Positions 29,418 through 37,266 of a DNA stretch of 64,000 bases are shown in pieces. Every line of letters starts with the position of its first letter. Position 1 is the first letter of the stretch. The position numbers and the translations under genes were made by a program. A model generated the notes under the pieces. The model made no database searches and was not told the origin of the DNA. It worked only from the letters and a program-made list of their open reading frames with translations. The stretch spans positions 186,001-250,000 of the forward strand of contig WTGH01000010.1 of assembly GCA_011523655.1 (NCBI GenBank), given 5' to 3'. The stretch comes from Rhodospirillaceae bacterium (GTDB lineage: Bacteria; Pseudomonadota; Alphaproteobacteria; Bin65).

Positions 29418-30326
29418 ATGAGCCACTTCGTGACGCTGATTGCCAATCCGGCCCTGCCGCGCCTGTCCGACGGAACGGTCACGTCGGCGCGCTGGGCGCT
29501 GGAGGACGTCGGCGCCGAAGGCGGCGAGCCGGACTGGCTGTCGCCCCAGGTCGCCTGCGATATCCCGTTTGCCGGCGGCGATCCCGGCGCGGCGCAGGCG
29601 GCGGTCAGGGGCTCCGTCGGCCGGTTGCCGGTCGACGTGGTCGTCACCGGCGCAGGGAACCGCCGCAAGCGGCTGCTGGTCGCCGACATGGAGTCGACGG
29701 TCATCCGCAACGAGATGGTCGATGATCTCGCCGATCTCCTGGGCGTGGGCGAGACCGTCCGGCGCATCACCCAGCAGGCGATGAACGGCGAAATCCCGTT
29801 TCGCGAGGCGCTTGCCGTGCGCGTCGAACTGCTGGGCGGCCTGGAAAAGGAATTCCTGCAGGCCTTCTGCTACCGCATCGAATTCACGCCCGGCGCGCGA
29901 GCCCTCGTGCGCGCTATGCGCAAGGAAGGCGCTCTGGCGGCCCTGGTCTCCGGCGGATTCCGGATCTATTCGGAATTCGTCCGCCGCGAATGCGGTTTCG
30001 ACATCGACGTTGCCAACGATGTCGTGGTGGACGGCGGCGTGCTGACCGGGCAACTGGTCCATCCCATACTCGGCGCCCAGGGCAAGCTGGAGGCCATGGA
30101 CGCCTTTCTCGCCGACCGCGGCCTGTCCCGGCAGGATGCGCTGGCGGTCGGCGACGGCGCCAACGATATCCCGATGTTGCAGGCGGCTGGCGCCGGCGTC
30201 GCGTTCCGGGCCAAGCCCGCCGCTGCGGCGGCGGCGCAGCACCGCATCGAGCACGGCGATCTGACCGCGCTGCTGTATCTTCAGGGCTATCGGCACGATG
30301 AAATCGCCGCCGCTTCCGGGGACTGA
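29418..30326 (+). CDS. serB: Phosphoserine phosphatase
   Basis: The final enzyme of serine synthesis, 302 aa from ATG 29418. An N-terminal ACT-like region (MSHFVTLIANPALPRL) precedes the HAD core: nucleophile Asp in LLVADMESTVI, SGGFRIYSEFV, and GDGANDIPMLQAAG. The second acidic position of the DxDxT motif is Glu here (DMEST), a conservative change that keeps the acid/base group. Frame is open upstream over miaA, but those residues are a shadow. Confidence 0.93.
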   Translation: MSHFVTLIANPALPRLSDGTVTSARWALEDVGAEGGEPDWLSPQVACDIPFAGGDPGAAQAAVRGSVGRLPVDVVVTGAGNRRKRLLVADMESTVIRNEMVDDLADLLGVGETVRRITQQAMNGEIPFREALAVRVELLGGLEKEFLQAFCYRIEFTPGARALVRAMRKEGALAALVSGGFRIYSEFVRRECGFDIDVANDVVVDGGVLTGQLVHPILGAQGKLEAMDAFLADRGLSRQDALAVGDGANDIPMLQAAGAGVAFRAKPAAAAAAQHRIEHGDLTALLYLQGYRHDEIAAASGD

Positions 30327-30376
30327 TTTCCCGGGAGTGCCAGCCCCGACCGCCGCAGCCCTTTCCGTCACAGCCC

Positions 30377-31891
30377 TTATTGCAGCTTGAACCGGAGCAC
30401 GACGAAGCGCCGGTCGTCGCCGCGTTCGATCAGCAGCAGGGTGGAGGTCTTGCGCGCGCTTTTCGACTCGTCGACCAGTTTCCTGACGGCCTCGGGCGTC
30501 GCGACGGCGGTATGCTCCATTTCAACGATGACGTCGCCCGGCTTGACGCCCTTGCGGTCCGCGTCGCCGTCCGGCTCGACGCCCAGGACGACGATGCCCG
30601 CCCTCGTCTCGATCCCGTAACGGTCCGCAAGCTCGGGGGTGATCTTGCCGAGCCGCAGGCCGAGTTCGGGAAACAGGTCCGGCCGGATCCCTTCGGTGTC
30701 GAGCTTCTCGGCGGCGCCGGTCTGCACGGCCTTTTCCAGTTCGCCCAGGGTGACGGTGAGCGTGACGGTCCGTCCGCGCCGCAGCACGGAAATACGCACG
30801 CTCTTGCCGACCGGCGCGGCCGCCACGATCTGCGACAGGCGCGCGGCATTGGGCACCGTCTTGCCGTCGAACTCCAGGATCACGTCGCCGGAGACGAGGC
30901 CGCCTTCGGCCGCCGGGCTGCCGCTCACGACGTTGGCCACCAGGGCCCCGGTCGGCGTCTCCATGCCCAGCGTCCGGGCCAGCTCGCCGTCGACCGACTG
31001 GATCTGCACGCCCAGCCAGCCGCGCCGCGTCCGGCCGTAGAGCTTCAGCTGCTGGATGATCGGCGCCGCAAGGTTCGAGGGTACGGCGAAGGCAATGCCG
31101 GCATTGCCCTGGCCGCGCGAAAAGATTGCGGTGTTGACGCCGATGACGTCGCCGGCGCGGTTGAAAAGGGGGCCGCCACTGTTGCCCCGGTTTATCGCTG
31201 CGTCGGTCTGCAGGAAATCGACGAAGGAACTGCCCGGGAAACCGCCGAAATTCTGCAGATGCCGGCCGCGCGCCGAAAGGATGCCGGTGGTGACGGTCTG
31301 GCTGAGGCCGAACGGGTTGCCGATGGCGACGACGGCCTGGCCGATCCGCATCGTGTCGGAGTCGCCCCATTTCACGAAGGGCAGGGGGGCCTTGGGCTTG
31401 ACCTTGAGCACCGCCAGGTCGGCCCTGGGGTCGCGGCCGACGACCCGCGCCTCGAGCTGCCGTCCGCCGTCCAGCACCACATGCACGACCGTCGCCCGGC
31501 TGATGACATGGTTGTTCGTGACGACGAAGCCGTCGGCGCTGACGATGAAGCCGCTGCCGAGGTTCGAACCGCGCTGCCGGTTGCGGCGCTTGTTGAAATA
31601 CTCCCGGAAATACTCTTCGAAGGGCGAGCCCTCCGGCGCCGGGCGCCCGGTCGCCGGCTCTCCGCCCTGGGTCGTCGTGATGCTGACCACGGACGGCAGC
31701 AGCCGGGCGACGAGGTCGGGCAGGGAAACGCTCCGGGCATCGGCGGCTTGCGGGGCCGAGGCGCGGCTCTTGCCGGTCTCCGCCTTCGCGGCGCTCGCGC
31801 CCAGCACATGGCCGGCGGCGGCAAGACCGGTCAGAACGACCAGGGTCGCCGGTGCGATCCGGGCGTGGTGCGGCGATCTCGGTTTCTTCAT
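30377..31891 (-). CDS. DegP/HtrA-type periplasmic serine protease
   Basis: A 504-aa protease-chaperone with an N-terminal signal peptide (MKKPRSPHHARIAPATLVV-LTGLAAAGHVLG, about residues 1-35). The trypsin fold carries His in TNNHVI, Asp in RADLAVLKVK and Ser in RGNSGGPLF; two PDZ domains follow (about 290-385 and 400-500). It degrades or refolds misfolded periplasmic proteins. ATG 31900 three codons upstream is an alternative start. Convergent with serB. Confidence 0.93.
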   Translation of the reverse strand: MKKPRSPHHARIAPATLVVLTGLAAAGHVLGASAAKAETGKSRASAPQAADARSVSLPDLVARLLPSVVSITTTQGGEPATGRPAPEGSPFEEYFREYFNKRRNRQRGSNLGSGFIVSADGFVVTNNHVISRATVVHVVLDGGRQLEARVVGRDPRADLAVLKVKPKAPLPFVKWGDSDTMRIGQAVVAIGNPFGLSQTVTTGILSARGRHLQNFGGFPGSSFVDFLQTDAAINRGNSGGPLFNRAGDVIGVNTAIFSRGQGNAGIAFAVPSNLAAPIIQQLKLYGRTRRGWLGVQIQSVDGELARTLGMETPTGALVANVVSGSPAAEGGLVSGDVILEFDGKTVPNAARLSQIVAAAPVGKSVRISVLRRGRTVTLTVTLGELEKAVQTGAAEKLDTEGIRPDLFPELGLRLGKITPELADRYGIETRAGIVVLGVEPDGDADRKGVKPGDVIVEMEHTAVATPEAVRKLVDESKSARKTSTLLLIERGDDRRFVVLRFKLQ

Positions 31892-32408
31892 CCGGTGCAT
31901 CCGTCCTGCGAGGCCGTGGCGGTTCCGGAACCGGCGCCGTCCGGGAAGATTCCGTGCACCGCTTCCAGCCGCTTGCCGATACCGACTATACCTGAATTTG
32001 GGCAAAATTCTGCCGCCAATCGTCCAAAACGTTACGCAGGTTCGTTTGCCGGCGGTTTCCCGGCCCGCCTCGCAGTTCCATCGGTCAACGGCGCACGGCG
32101 CGGCTCTGCTTCGCACGGGCCAGTTCGAGGTAGCGGACCCCGATCCGGGCGAACAGTCCCGGCGGGACGAAAACCCGCGCCTCTCCCCGCCCCTCCCCGT
32201 CATTTCGACCGGAGCGGCGCAGCCGCGTAGTGGAGAAATCTTTCCGGAACAGTGCCTTGAACCGGGCTCCGCAGGCGAAAGATTTCTCCGCTCCGCCCCG
32301 GATAAATTCGGGGCTTCGGTCGAAATGACGGATAAAGGGATCGGCTCCGGCCGACGCTGAAATTCAAACCGACGCACGACCGCGGGAGGATATCCCGCGC
32401 AGGCGGCG
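31892..32408. other. Gene-free stretch between HtrA and HAD genes
   Basis: No coding region is supported here. The part nearest htrA should contain its promoter (a TATAGT on the minus strand near 31985-31991 is a possible -10 without a good -35). The remainder is dominated by the palindromic repeat described separately at 32197-32331. Confidence 0.4.
32197..32331. repeat. Long imperfect palindrome (intergenic repeat element)
   Basis: Outer arms CCGTCATTTCGACCG (32197-32211) and CGGTCGAAATGACGG (32317-32331) are exact complements, as are inner arms GGAGAAATCTTT (32232-32243) and AAAGATTTCTCC (32278-32289). The 135-bp unit could form a long hairpin. Such TCATTTCGACC/GGAGAAATC elements occur as dispersed intergenic repeats in many high-GC proteobacteria (recalled), so it is likely a MITE- or REP-like element. 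A single copy is seen in this window. Confidence 0.75.
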
Positions 32409-33287
32409 CTACCAGCGGAAGGCGGCGGCGGCCCAGGTCGGCCGTTGCCGGTATCGGGCGTAAAGCGGCGGCAAGGCGGCGGGCGGCGGGTCGCTGAGCG
32501 GCGCGATGCCCAGTTCCTCGGCCAGCAGGCCGCCGGTGATGAACAGCGAGTCGATGCCCGCCCCGTTGGCGCCGGCGATATCCGTGCGCAGGGAATCGCC
32601 GACCGCCAGGATGCGCGCGGGTGCGATGCCGGGAAACCGCGCGAAGCTCAGCGCGTAGATCGGACGGTGCGGTTTGCCGTGATAGCCCACGTCGCCGCCG
32701 AGCGCGGCGTAGCGCGCCGCGATGGCGCCGGCGCAGATCTCCCGGACCGGCCCGCGCAGCACCTCCAGGTCGGGGTTCACGCACAGCATCGGCAGGTTTC
32801 TCGCCCGCGCCCCGGCGAGCAGGGCCGCGTAATCCGCGACCGTATCGGTGCGCCGGAACGCGCCGACGCACAGCAGGAAGGTCGCCCGGTCGAGAGAGCC
32901 GGTCTCTTCGATCGCCTGGTCCTGGAGGACGGATTCGTCGCCGGCCTCGCCGATCAGGAAGGCGCGGTCGCCCAGTGCGGCATGCCAGGCGTCGGCGCGG
33001 TCGCGCAGGGCCAGCCAGCCGGCCTCGCCGGACGACAGGACGGGGCCGTAGCAGTCCCGCGGAATGCCCACGGCGTCCATCCGGCCGGCGACCGCGGCCG
33101 AGCGGCGGGGCGCGTTGGACAGGATCAGGACGGTCTTGCCCCGCTGCGCCAGGGCGCGCAGGCAGTCGATGGCGCCGGGCAGAGGCTCGACGCCGTTATG
33201 GATCGTGCCCCAGAGATCGAGGATGAAACCGTCATACCGGCCGGCGACCGCGGACAGGCCGGCGATCAGGTGGTTCGGTTCCGTCAT
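32409..33287 (-). CDS. HAD-superfamily class IIA phosphatase (TIGR01459 type)
   Basis: A 292-aa protein from ATG 33287 with GGGAGG upstream. HAD motif I is FILDLWGTIHNG, motif II LILSNAPRR, and motif IV GDSLRTDIAGANGAG; the C2 cap lies between. Motif I has Trp between the key Asp and Gly-Thr (DLWGT), common in this subfamily, whose substrate in alphaproteobacteria is unclear (sugar or nucleotide phosphates). Alone on the minus strand, divergent from dksA. Confidence 0.85.
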   Translation of the reverse strand: MTEPNHLIAGLSAVAGRYDGFILDLWGTIHNGVEPLPGAIDCLRALAQRGKTVLILSNAPRRSAAVAGRMDAVGIPRDCYGPVLSSGEAGWLALRDRADAWHAALGDRAFLIGEAGDESVLQDQAIEETGSLDRATFLLCVGAFRRTDTVADYAALLAGARARNLPMLCVNPDLEVLRGPVREICAGAIAARYAALGGDVGYHGKPHRPIYALSFARFPGIAPARILAVGDSLRTDIAGANGAGIDSLFITGGLLAEELGIAPLSDPPPAALPPLYARYRQRPTWAAAAFRW

Positions 33288-33482
33288 GGGCCTCCCGCTG
33301 CGCCGCTGCCGCGCGATCTCCCCGATTGGCTCAGCCGAACGGCTCCCCGGATCGCGGGATCCCGAATCGTGGAATCGCAGGACCGCCATAGCATCCGGCG
33401 CTCCGGCGCACCGTCCGACAGTCCGCCGCATGGATCCGGGTTCGGGGCTCCGGGCGTCCCTGAAATCCGCAGCTTTCGCGGC

Positions 33483-33511
33483 TTGCCGGCTTTCGGCGCC
33501 GCCCGTATAGT
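33483..33511 (+). promoter_or_regulatory. dksA promoter
   Basis: TTGCCG (33483-33488), 17-bp spacer, TATAGT (33506-33511), about 45 bp before the dksA ATG. Good match for a sigma-70 promoter in a GC-rich genome. Confidence 0.55.
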
Positions 33512-33557
33512 CGCCGCCGCTTTACCCATATTTCGTCCATTTTCCGACGGTGGCGCA

Positions 33558-33983
33558 ATGAGCCGAACACGGCCGGCCGTTCCCGGATCGTATCGTCCCA
33601 GCCGGGACGAGCCGTTCATGAATCCGGTGATGACCGCCTATTTCCGGCAGAAATTGGAGCGCTGGCGCGACCGGCTCCTCGGCGATGCGGAGGAGACGAT
33701 TCACACCATGCAGGCGGAGAGCCTGAACGAGGCCGACATGGCCGACCGGGCGACCCTGGAATCGGACCGCAGCCGCGAGCTGCGCGCCCGCGACCGGCAG
33801 CGCAAGCTGATCGCCAAGATCGACGCCGCCATGCAGCGGATCGAGGAAGGCACCTACGGCTATTGCGAGGAGACCGCCGAGCCGATCGGCGTCGACCGCC
33901 TGGACGCAAGGCCGATCGCCACGCTGAGCATCGAAGCCCAGGAACGCCACGAACGCAGGGAGCGGACGCAGCGGGCGGATTGA
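33558..33983 (+). CDS. dksA: DksA, RNA polymerase-binding transcription factor (zinc-independent type)
   Basis: This 141-aa factor enters the RNA polymerase secondary channel with ppGpp and adjusts rRNA and amino acid promoters. The coiled coil carries the tip region NEADMADRATLESD; the globular domain reads YGYCEETAEP ... LSIEAQERHE. The four positions that bind zinc in E. coli DksA are Cys, Thr, Ser, Ala here, the configuration reported for zinc-independent alphaproteobacterial DksA. Start ATG 33558 gives the usual YRPS-DEPFMNP N-terminus. Confidence 0.93.
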   Translation: MSRTRPAVPGSYRPSRDEPFMNPVMTAYFRQKLERWRDRLLGDAEETIHTMQAESLNEADMADRATLESDRSRELRARDRQRKLIAKIDAAMQRIEEGTYGYCEETAEPIGVDRLDARPIATLSIEAQERHERRERTQRAD

Positions 33984-34220
33984 GGGGGCCGTGGGGAACC
34001 AGTATTTCCTTAGGAAAATTAGGGCCGAAGCCGCGGCAGGTTAGTTGTCGGGACCAGCCCGGAGCGCCGGCCCGTAGTGGGTTTCTTGCCGCCCAGTCTC
34101 ACCACACTCCGCGCAGCGCAAGTCGCGGCACGCGAAGAGGGCGCGGCGCGCCCGCGCCCCTCGGCGGGCGTGCAGGTGGGCGTGAAGTCGGCTCACGGCA
34201 CCCTCGCACGGGCACCTTGG

Positions 34221-34868
34221 CTATTCCAAGTCAAACAAACCGTCGGGCTCTTTCCACTTACGGAGTATTTGTCCCCTACGACTCTGGAGAAATTCTGGTG
34301 CTGACCCGCAGGCGGCCAGAATGCACCCGTAGGGCTCGAAAACCATTGAGACGGAGCGCCACCCTTGCTCGACCAAGTGATTGTGATGATCCGAGACCGC
34401 ATCCAGCGGCCACAGATGGCGCTTTGGTTCGAGTGCGACAAGAACGAGGGCATCCACAGTTGCGCACGTCTGAGCGGCGTAATGAGTTGCCTTCTGTTTG
34501 AGATGCGTAACGATTTTCTCGGATATCGCGTCATATGAAATTGGCTGTGACCAAGTCCAAGGTTCTTCCACGTCCGAAACGCTAACGGCGTTTTCCCACT
34601 TCCGCTCTCGTTCCTGCCAAATAAGACCAGGTTTTCGGTCCCCAAGTAGATCGGTCACTTGAAAATGAGCATTGCGAAATTCAACATCGACCGGATCGTT
34701 CTCTTCCGGTTTGGGCTTTATTTCATTGACTGAAAAATCGGTTCCGATGGAACGAAGAAACGCACAAACAGTCCTCCGTTCCCGCTCGGTTTGTCCCGAA
34801 TTGGAATGCAAGCGGCGCATTTCGCGTGCGTACGCCGGTAGTCCATCAAGGTAGTCTTTGTCGTTCAT
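34221..34868 (-). CDS. DUF1780-family protein
   Basis: A 215-aa protein from ATG 34868 with AAAGGA upstream. Features match DUF1780: RTVCAFLRSIGTDFSVNEI then DPVDVEFRNAHFQVTDLLG, and YAAQTCATVDALVLVALEP. In the family the D...ExK stretch hints at a nuclease fold; here the third strand reads FQVT, so the E-x-K pair is not present as such. Codon use and base composition are much less GC-rich than neighbours, and it lies beside tRNA-Val, both signs of acquisition. The 237 bp downstream (33984-34220) show no gene. Confidence 0.75.
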   Translation of the reverse strand: MNDKDYLDGLPAYAREMRRLHSNSGQTERERRTVCAFLRSIGTDFSVNEIKPKPEENDPVDVEFRNAHFQVTDLLGDRKPGLIWQERERKWENAVSVSDVEEPWTWSQPISYDAISEKIVTHLKQKATHYAAQTCATVDALVLVALEPKRHLWPLDAVSDHHNHLVEQGWRSVSMVFEPYGCILAACGSAPEFLQSRRGQILRKWKEPDGLFDLE

Positions 34869-34999
34869 CAGCGTCCTTTGCCGACTCTCGCCCGTCGTCC
34901 TTGCCGGCCCCGACGCGCCGAAAGTCCGCAGGCCAGTGCACCGGGATAGATTGCGGCGACCGCGGACGGCAAAATGCCGATAACTTTGCGAAAAGATTT

Positions 35000-35074
35000 T
35001 GGTGGGCGCGGCTGGGTTCGAACCAGCGACCCCTGCCGTGTGAAGACAGTGCTCTCCCGCTGAGCTACGCGCCC
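35000..35074 (-). tRNA. tRNA-Val (CAC)
   Basis: The minus strand gives a 75-nt cloverleaf: acceptor GGGCGCG/CGCGCCC, D-arm AGCTCAGCGGGAGAGC, anticodon stem-loop CTGTC-TTCACAC-GGCAG (anticodon CAC), T-loop GTTCGAACC and encoded CCA. Confidence 0.95.
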
Positions 35075-35186
35075 CCTTTTGCCGGCCCGCCGCGCCGCCT
35101 GCGCGGGGGTCGGGTTCCGCCGGCAGACGCCCGCGGCCCGGCGCCGCCCGCCAGCTTCGCCCGCCGACGTCGCGTGCCGAAGGCGC

Positions 35187-35216
35187 TATGTATGGAGCGC
35201 GCCGCGCGGCTGTCAA
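35187..35216 (-). promoter_or_regulatory. Promoter of tRNA-Val
   Basis: On the minus strand TTGACA (35216-35211), 18-bp spacer, TACATA (35192-35187), about 110 bp upstream of the mature tRNA 5' end. Confidence 0.5.
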
Positions 35217-35337
35217 GACGGCGGCGCCCGGCAGCCGGCCGATCTGCCGGGCGGCCGGTCCAGGGCCTTGAAATCTTGGGGAAAATCGCGGGAGAACCTG
35301 CAACATAATAATTTTTTCCGAAAATACGATTTTTCTC

Positions 35338-35366
35338 TTGACAAGCACGATCACATTTCCTATATG
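35338..35366 (+). promoter_or_regulatory. Strong promoter before a structured RNA
   Basis: TTGACA (35338-35343), exactly 17 bp, TATATG (35361-35366). This is one of the two best sigma-70 matches in the window, and no protein frame follows it closely. AT-rich bases upstream (35305-35335) could act as an UP element. Confidence 0.65.
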
Positions 35367-35372
35367 GCGCGC

Positions 35373-35570
35373 ACCGACACCTGAGGTGTGTGCCTGCCGC
35401 AGTCCGCGGGCGCCCTCCGGATATTCCGAATGTCGATTCCTCCGCGGTCCCGAATCCGGTGGCCCGAGGCAGCGACTGCCTTAGTCCGGCCGGTCGGGTC
35501 TATCGACCCGGCAGTCGCCTTCCGTTCGGAATGTCATCTCCGCGATCTGCGGGGCCGGGGCGAGTGGCGC
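35373..35570 (+). ncRNA. Candidate structured small RNA, 6S-like
   Basis: Following the strong promoter, about 190 nt fold into nested stems: 35397-35409 with 35540-35552 (11 of 13 positions paired), 35423-35430 with 35525-35532 (8 bp exact), 35472-35479 with 35511-35518 (8 bp exact) and a tip 35495-35500/35505-35510 with TATC loop. A rod with an internal bubble is the shape of 6S RNA, the RNA polymerase inhibitor, but no 6S consensus was checked. No coding frame fits. The 3' end is uncertain; an A10 run begins at 35571. Between 35590 and 35840 only two more hairpins are seen (35639-35670, 35696-35732). Confidence 0.5.
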
Positions 35571-35844
35571 AAAAAAAAAACGCGGAAGACAGACCGGTCC
35601 GTATAGCGGTCCGGCCTGCGGCAAGCGGCGCGGTGTGCGGCCGAAAGCGCGGTTTTCCGCCATTTCGGCCGGCGCAGCGCGACCGCATAGCGAACAAATG
35701 CGATGGAATAAAGTCCTTTCCGAGTCGCATTTGCGCAACAAAGAAGGGCCGCGGGGCGGACTCCGTCCGCTCCGCGAACCCTTCTGCCGACCCGGAACGG
35801 GCTGCTCTGCGGCCCGCTCCGGCACCGGCGCCTGGAAGCGAAGA

Positions 35845-35866
35845 GCCCGGCGGTTTCCCGCCGGGC
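35845..35866 (-). terminator. Terminator of mucR
   Basis: GCCCGGCGG and CCGCCGGGC form a perfect 9-bp stem with a 4-nt loop, starting 15 bp after the mucR stop. On the minus strand it is followed by CTCTTCGCTTCC, a moderately U-rich tail. Confidence 0.6.
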
Positions 35867-35881
35867 CCGTTCAGCGCCGGA

Positions 35882-36325
35882 TCAGTTGGTCACCCGGGCT
35901 TCCGGCTGTCCGCCGCGGCCCCGGCGGCCGAGCCCGATGCGCTTGGCGAATTCCGAACGGCGCTTGGCGTAGTTCGGCGCGACCATCGGATAATCCGCCG
36001 GCAGCCCCCATTTCTGGCGGTAGTCGTCCGGCGACATGTCGTAGGTCGTTCGCAGATAGCGCTTGAGCATTTTCAGCTTCTTGCCGTCTTCCAGGCAGAC
36101 CAGATATTCCGGCGTCAGCGACCGGCGCACCGGCACGGCCGGCTTGGGCGCCGATTCGGCCGCCTGCGCTTCGCCCAACGCATTGAGCGAACCGTGGACT
36201 GTCTTGATCAGGTCCGGAAGCTGGTTCGTCGCGGTCGTGTTGTTGCCAACATAGGCCGAGACGACATCAGTGGTCATCCGGAGCATCTCCTCACGGGAGA
36301 TACGCTCCGTGTGCTCGTTACTCAT
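35882..36325 (-). CDS. MucR/Ros-family transcriptional regulator
   Basis: A 147-aa regulator of the alphaproteobacterial Ros/MucR group, H-NS-like silencers that bind AT-rich DNA and act on exopolysaccharide, motility and cell-cycle genes. The N-terminal oligomerisation region leads to SLTPEYLVCLEDGKKLKMLKRYL and DMSPDDYRQKWGLP. The two His of the usual zinc finger (RHLRTHY) are Tyr and Thr here (RYLRTTY), so classical zinc binding is doubtful. Own promoter and terminator; autoregulation is common in the family. Confidence 0.9.
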   Translation of the reverse strand: MSNEHTERISREEMLRMTTDVVSAYVGNNTTATNQLPDLIKTVHGSLNALGEAQAAESAPKPAVPVRRSLTPEYLVCLEDGKKLKMLKRYLRTTYDMSPDDYRQKWGLPADYPMVAPNYAKRRSEFAKRIGLGRRGRGGQPEARVTN

Positions 36326-36786
36326 ACCCCGCGTCCTTTTGTTTTGCGCCTTGTTTGGCGCTTTGCTGGACCGGCAGGCTCACCGTTTTTCCGGTGTTGA
36401 CCTGCCGGCACGCACTTCACTCTATCGCACAGTATTGGCCGCCAGTCAATTCAAACGGTTTCGGTTTCTTTCAGACGAATCAAACCGTTACTCGATTATC
36501 TTAAAGCGATACTCATGTAGACCGGCATTCCGGCGCCCGCCGATCGTCTCTATTTGGGGCTGTCTTGCCGGGGGCTTGGCCGTCTCTCCGGCAGCATTGA
36601 AAGAGACAGTGCGATCCCTGAAAAGCGGCCGCCGGCCGGCGCGGAATTGCCTTCGGCCGGCGAACGGGATATACGAGATCGTGTCGTTGCACCGGCGCTA
36701 TGCGCGATATCTGGTGGTTCGGGCGGAAATCGGTGGCGCCGGCTATCGGCCAGCAATCGGGCGGCCAGTAATCGGGGGAACCGCGA
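36326..36786. promoter_or_regulatory. mucR-rpiB divergent intergenic region
   Basis: The 461 bp hold no supported gene. On the minus strand a good promoter for mucR is seen: TTGACT (36449-36444), 17-bp spacer, GATAGA (36426-36421), giving a leader of about 90 nt. The part around 36430-36520 is AT-rich, as expected for a MucR target. No convincing promoter for rpiB could be assigned. Confidence 0.5.
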
Positions 36787-37233
36787 TTGACTGCGAAAAC
36801 CGTAGCCGTTGCGTCGGATCATGCCGGCTTCGCGCTCAAATCCGCCCTGGCCGACGACCTGACGGCGCTGGGGCACCGGGTTCTGGATCTGGGGCCGGCC
36901 TCGGCCGAGCCGGTCGATTATCCGGATTTCGGCCATGCGCTCGCCCGGTCGGTCGCGTCGGGCGAAGCGGAGATGGGCGTGGCCGTCTGCGGCTCCGGAA
37001 TCGGCATCAGCATTGCGCTCAACCGCCACCGGGGCGTGCGCGCCGCACTGTGTCACGATAGCCTCTCGGCGCGCCTGTCGCGGCAGCATAACAATGCCAA
37101 TGTGCTGGCGCTGGGCGGGCGGCTGATCGGTGTGGAGACGGCCCGCGATGCGCTGCGCATTTTCCTCGACACGCCCTTCGACGGCGGGCGGCATGCGGCG
37201 CGGGTCGACAAGATCGACAGCGCCGCCGGTTGA
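36787..37233 (+). CDS. rpiB: Ribose-5-phosphate isomerase B
   Basis: A 148-aa isomerase of the pentose phosphate pathway (ribose-5-P/ribulose-5-P). ASDHAGFALK, VAVCGSGIGISIALNRHRG (active-site Cys) and HNNANVLALGGRLIG are family motifs. Initiation appears to be TTG 36787; no ATG or GTG gives a full N-terminus. Followed at 33 bp by glyA, as in many alphaproteobacteria. Confidence 0.93.
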   Translation: MTAKTVAVASDHAGFALKSALADDLTALGHRVLDLGPASAEPVDYPDFGHALARSVASGEAEMGVAVCGSGIGISIALNRHRGVRAALCHDSLSARLSRQHNNANVLALGGRLIGVETARDALRIFLDTPFDGGRHAARVDKIDSAAG

Positions 37234-37266
37234 CCGGCCGTCCGCCGCCCAACGGAAGTTTTCGCG

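Noticed and set aside
33984..34220. Possible structured RNA downstream of dksA
   Set aside because: GC-rich with scattered hairpins only; no promoter, no conserved tRNA, SRP or tmRNA motifs visible.
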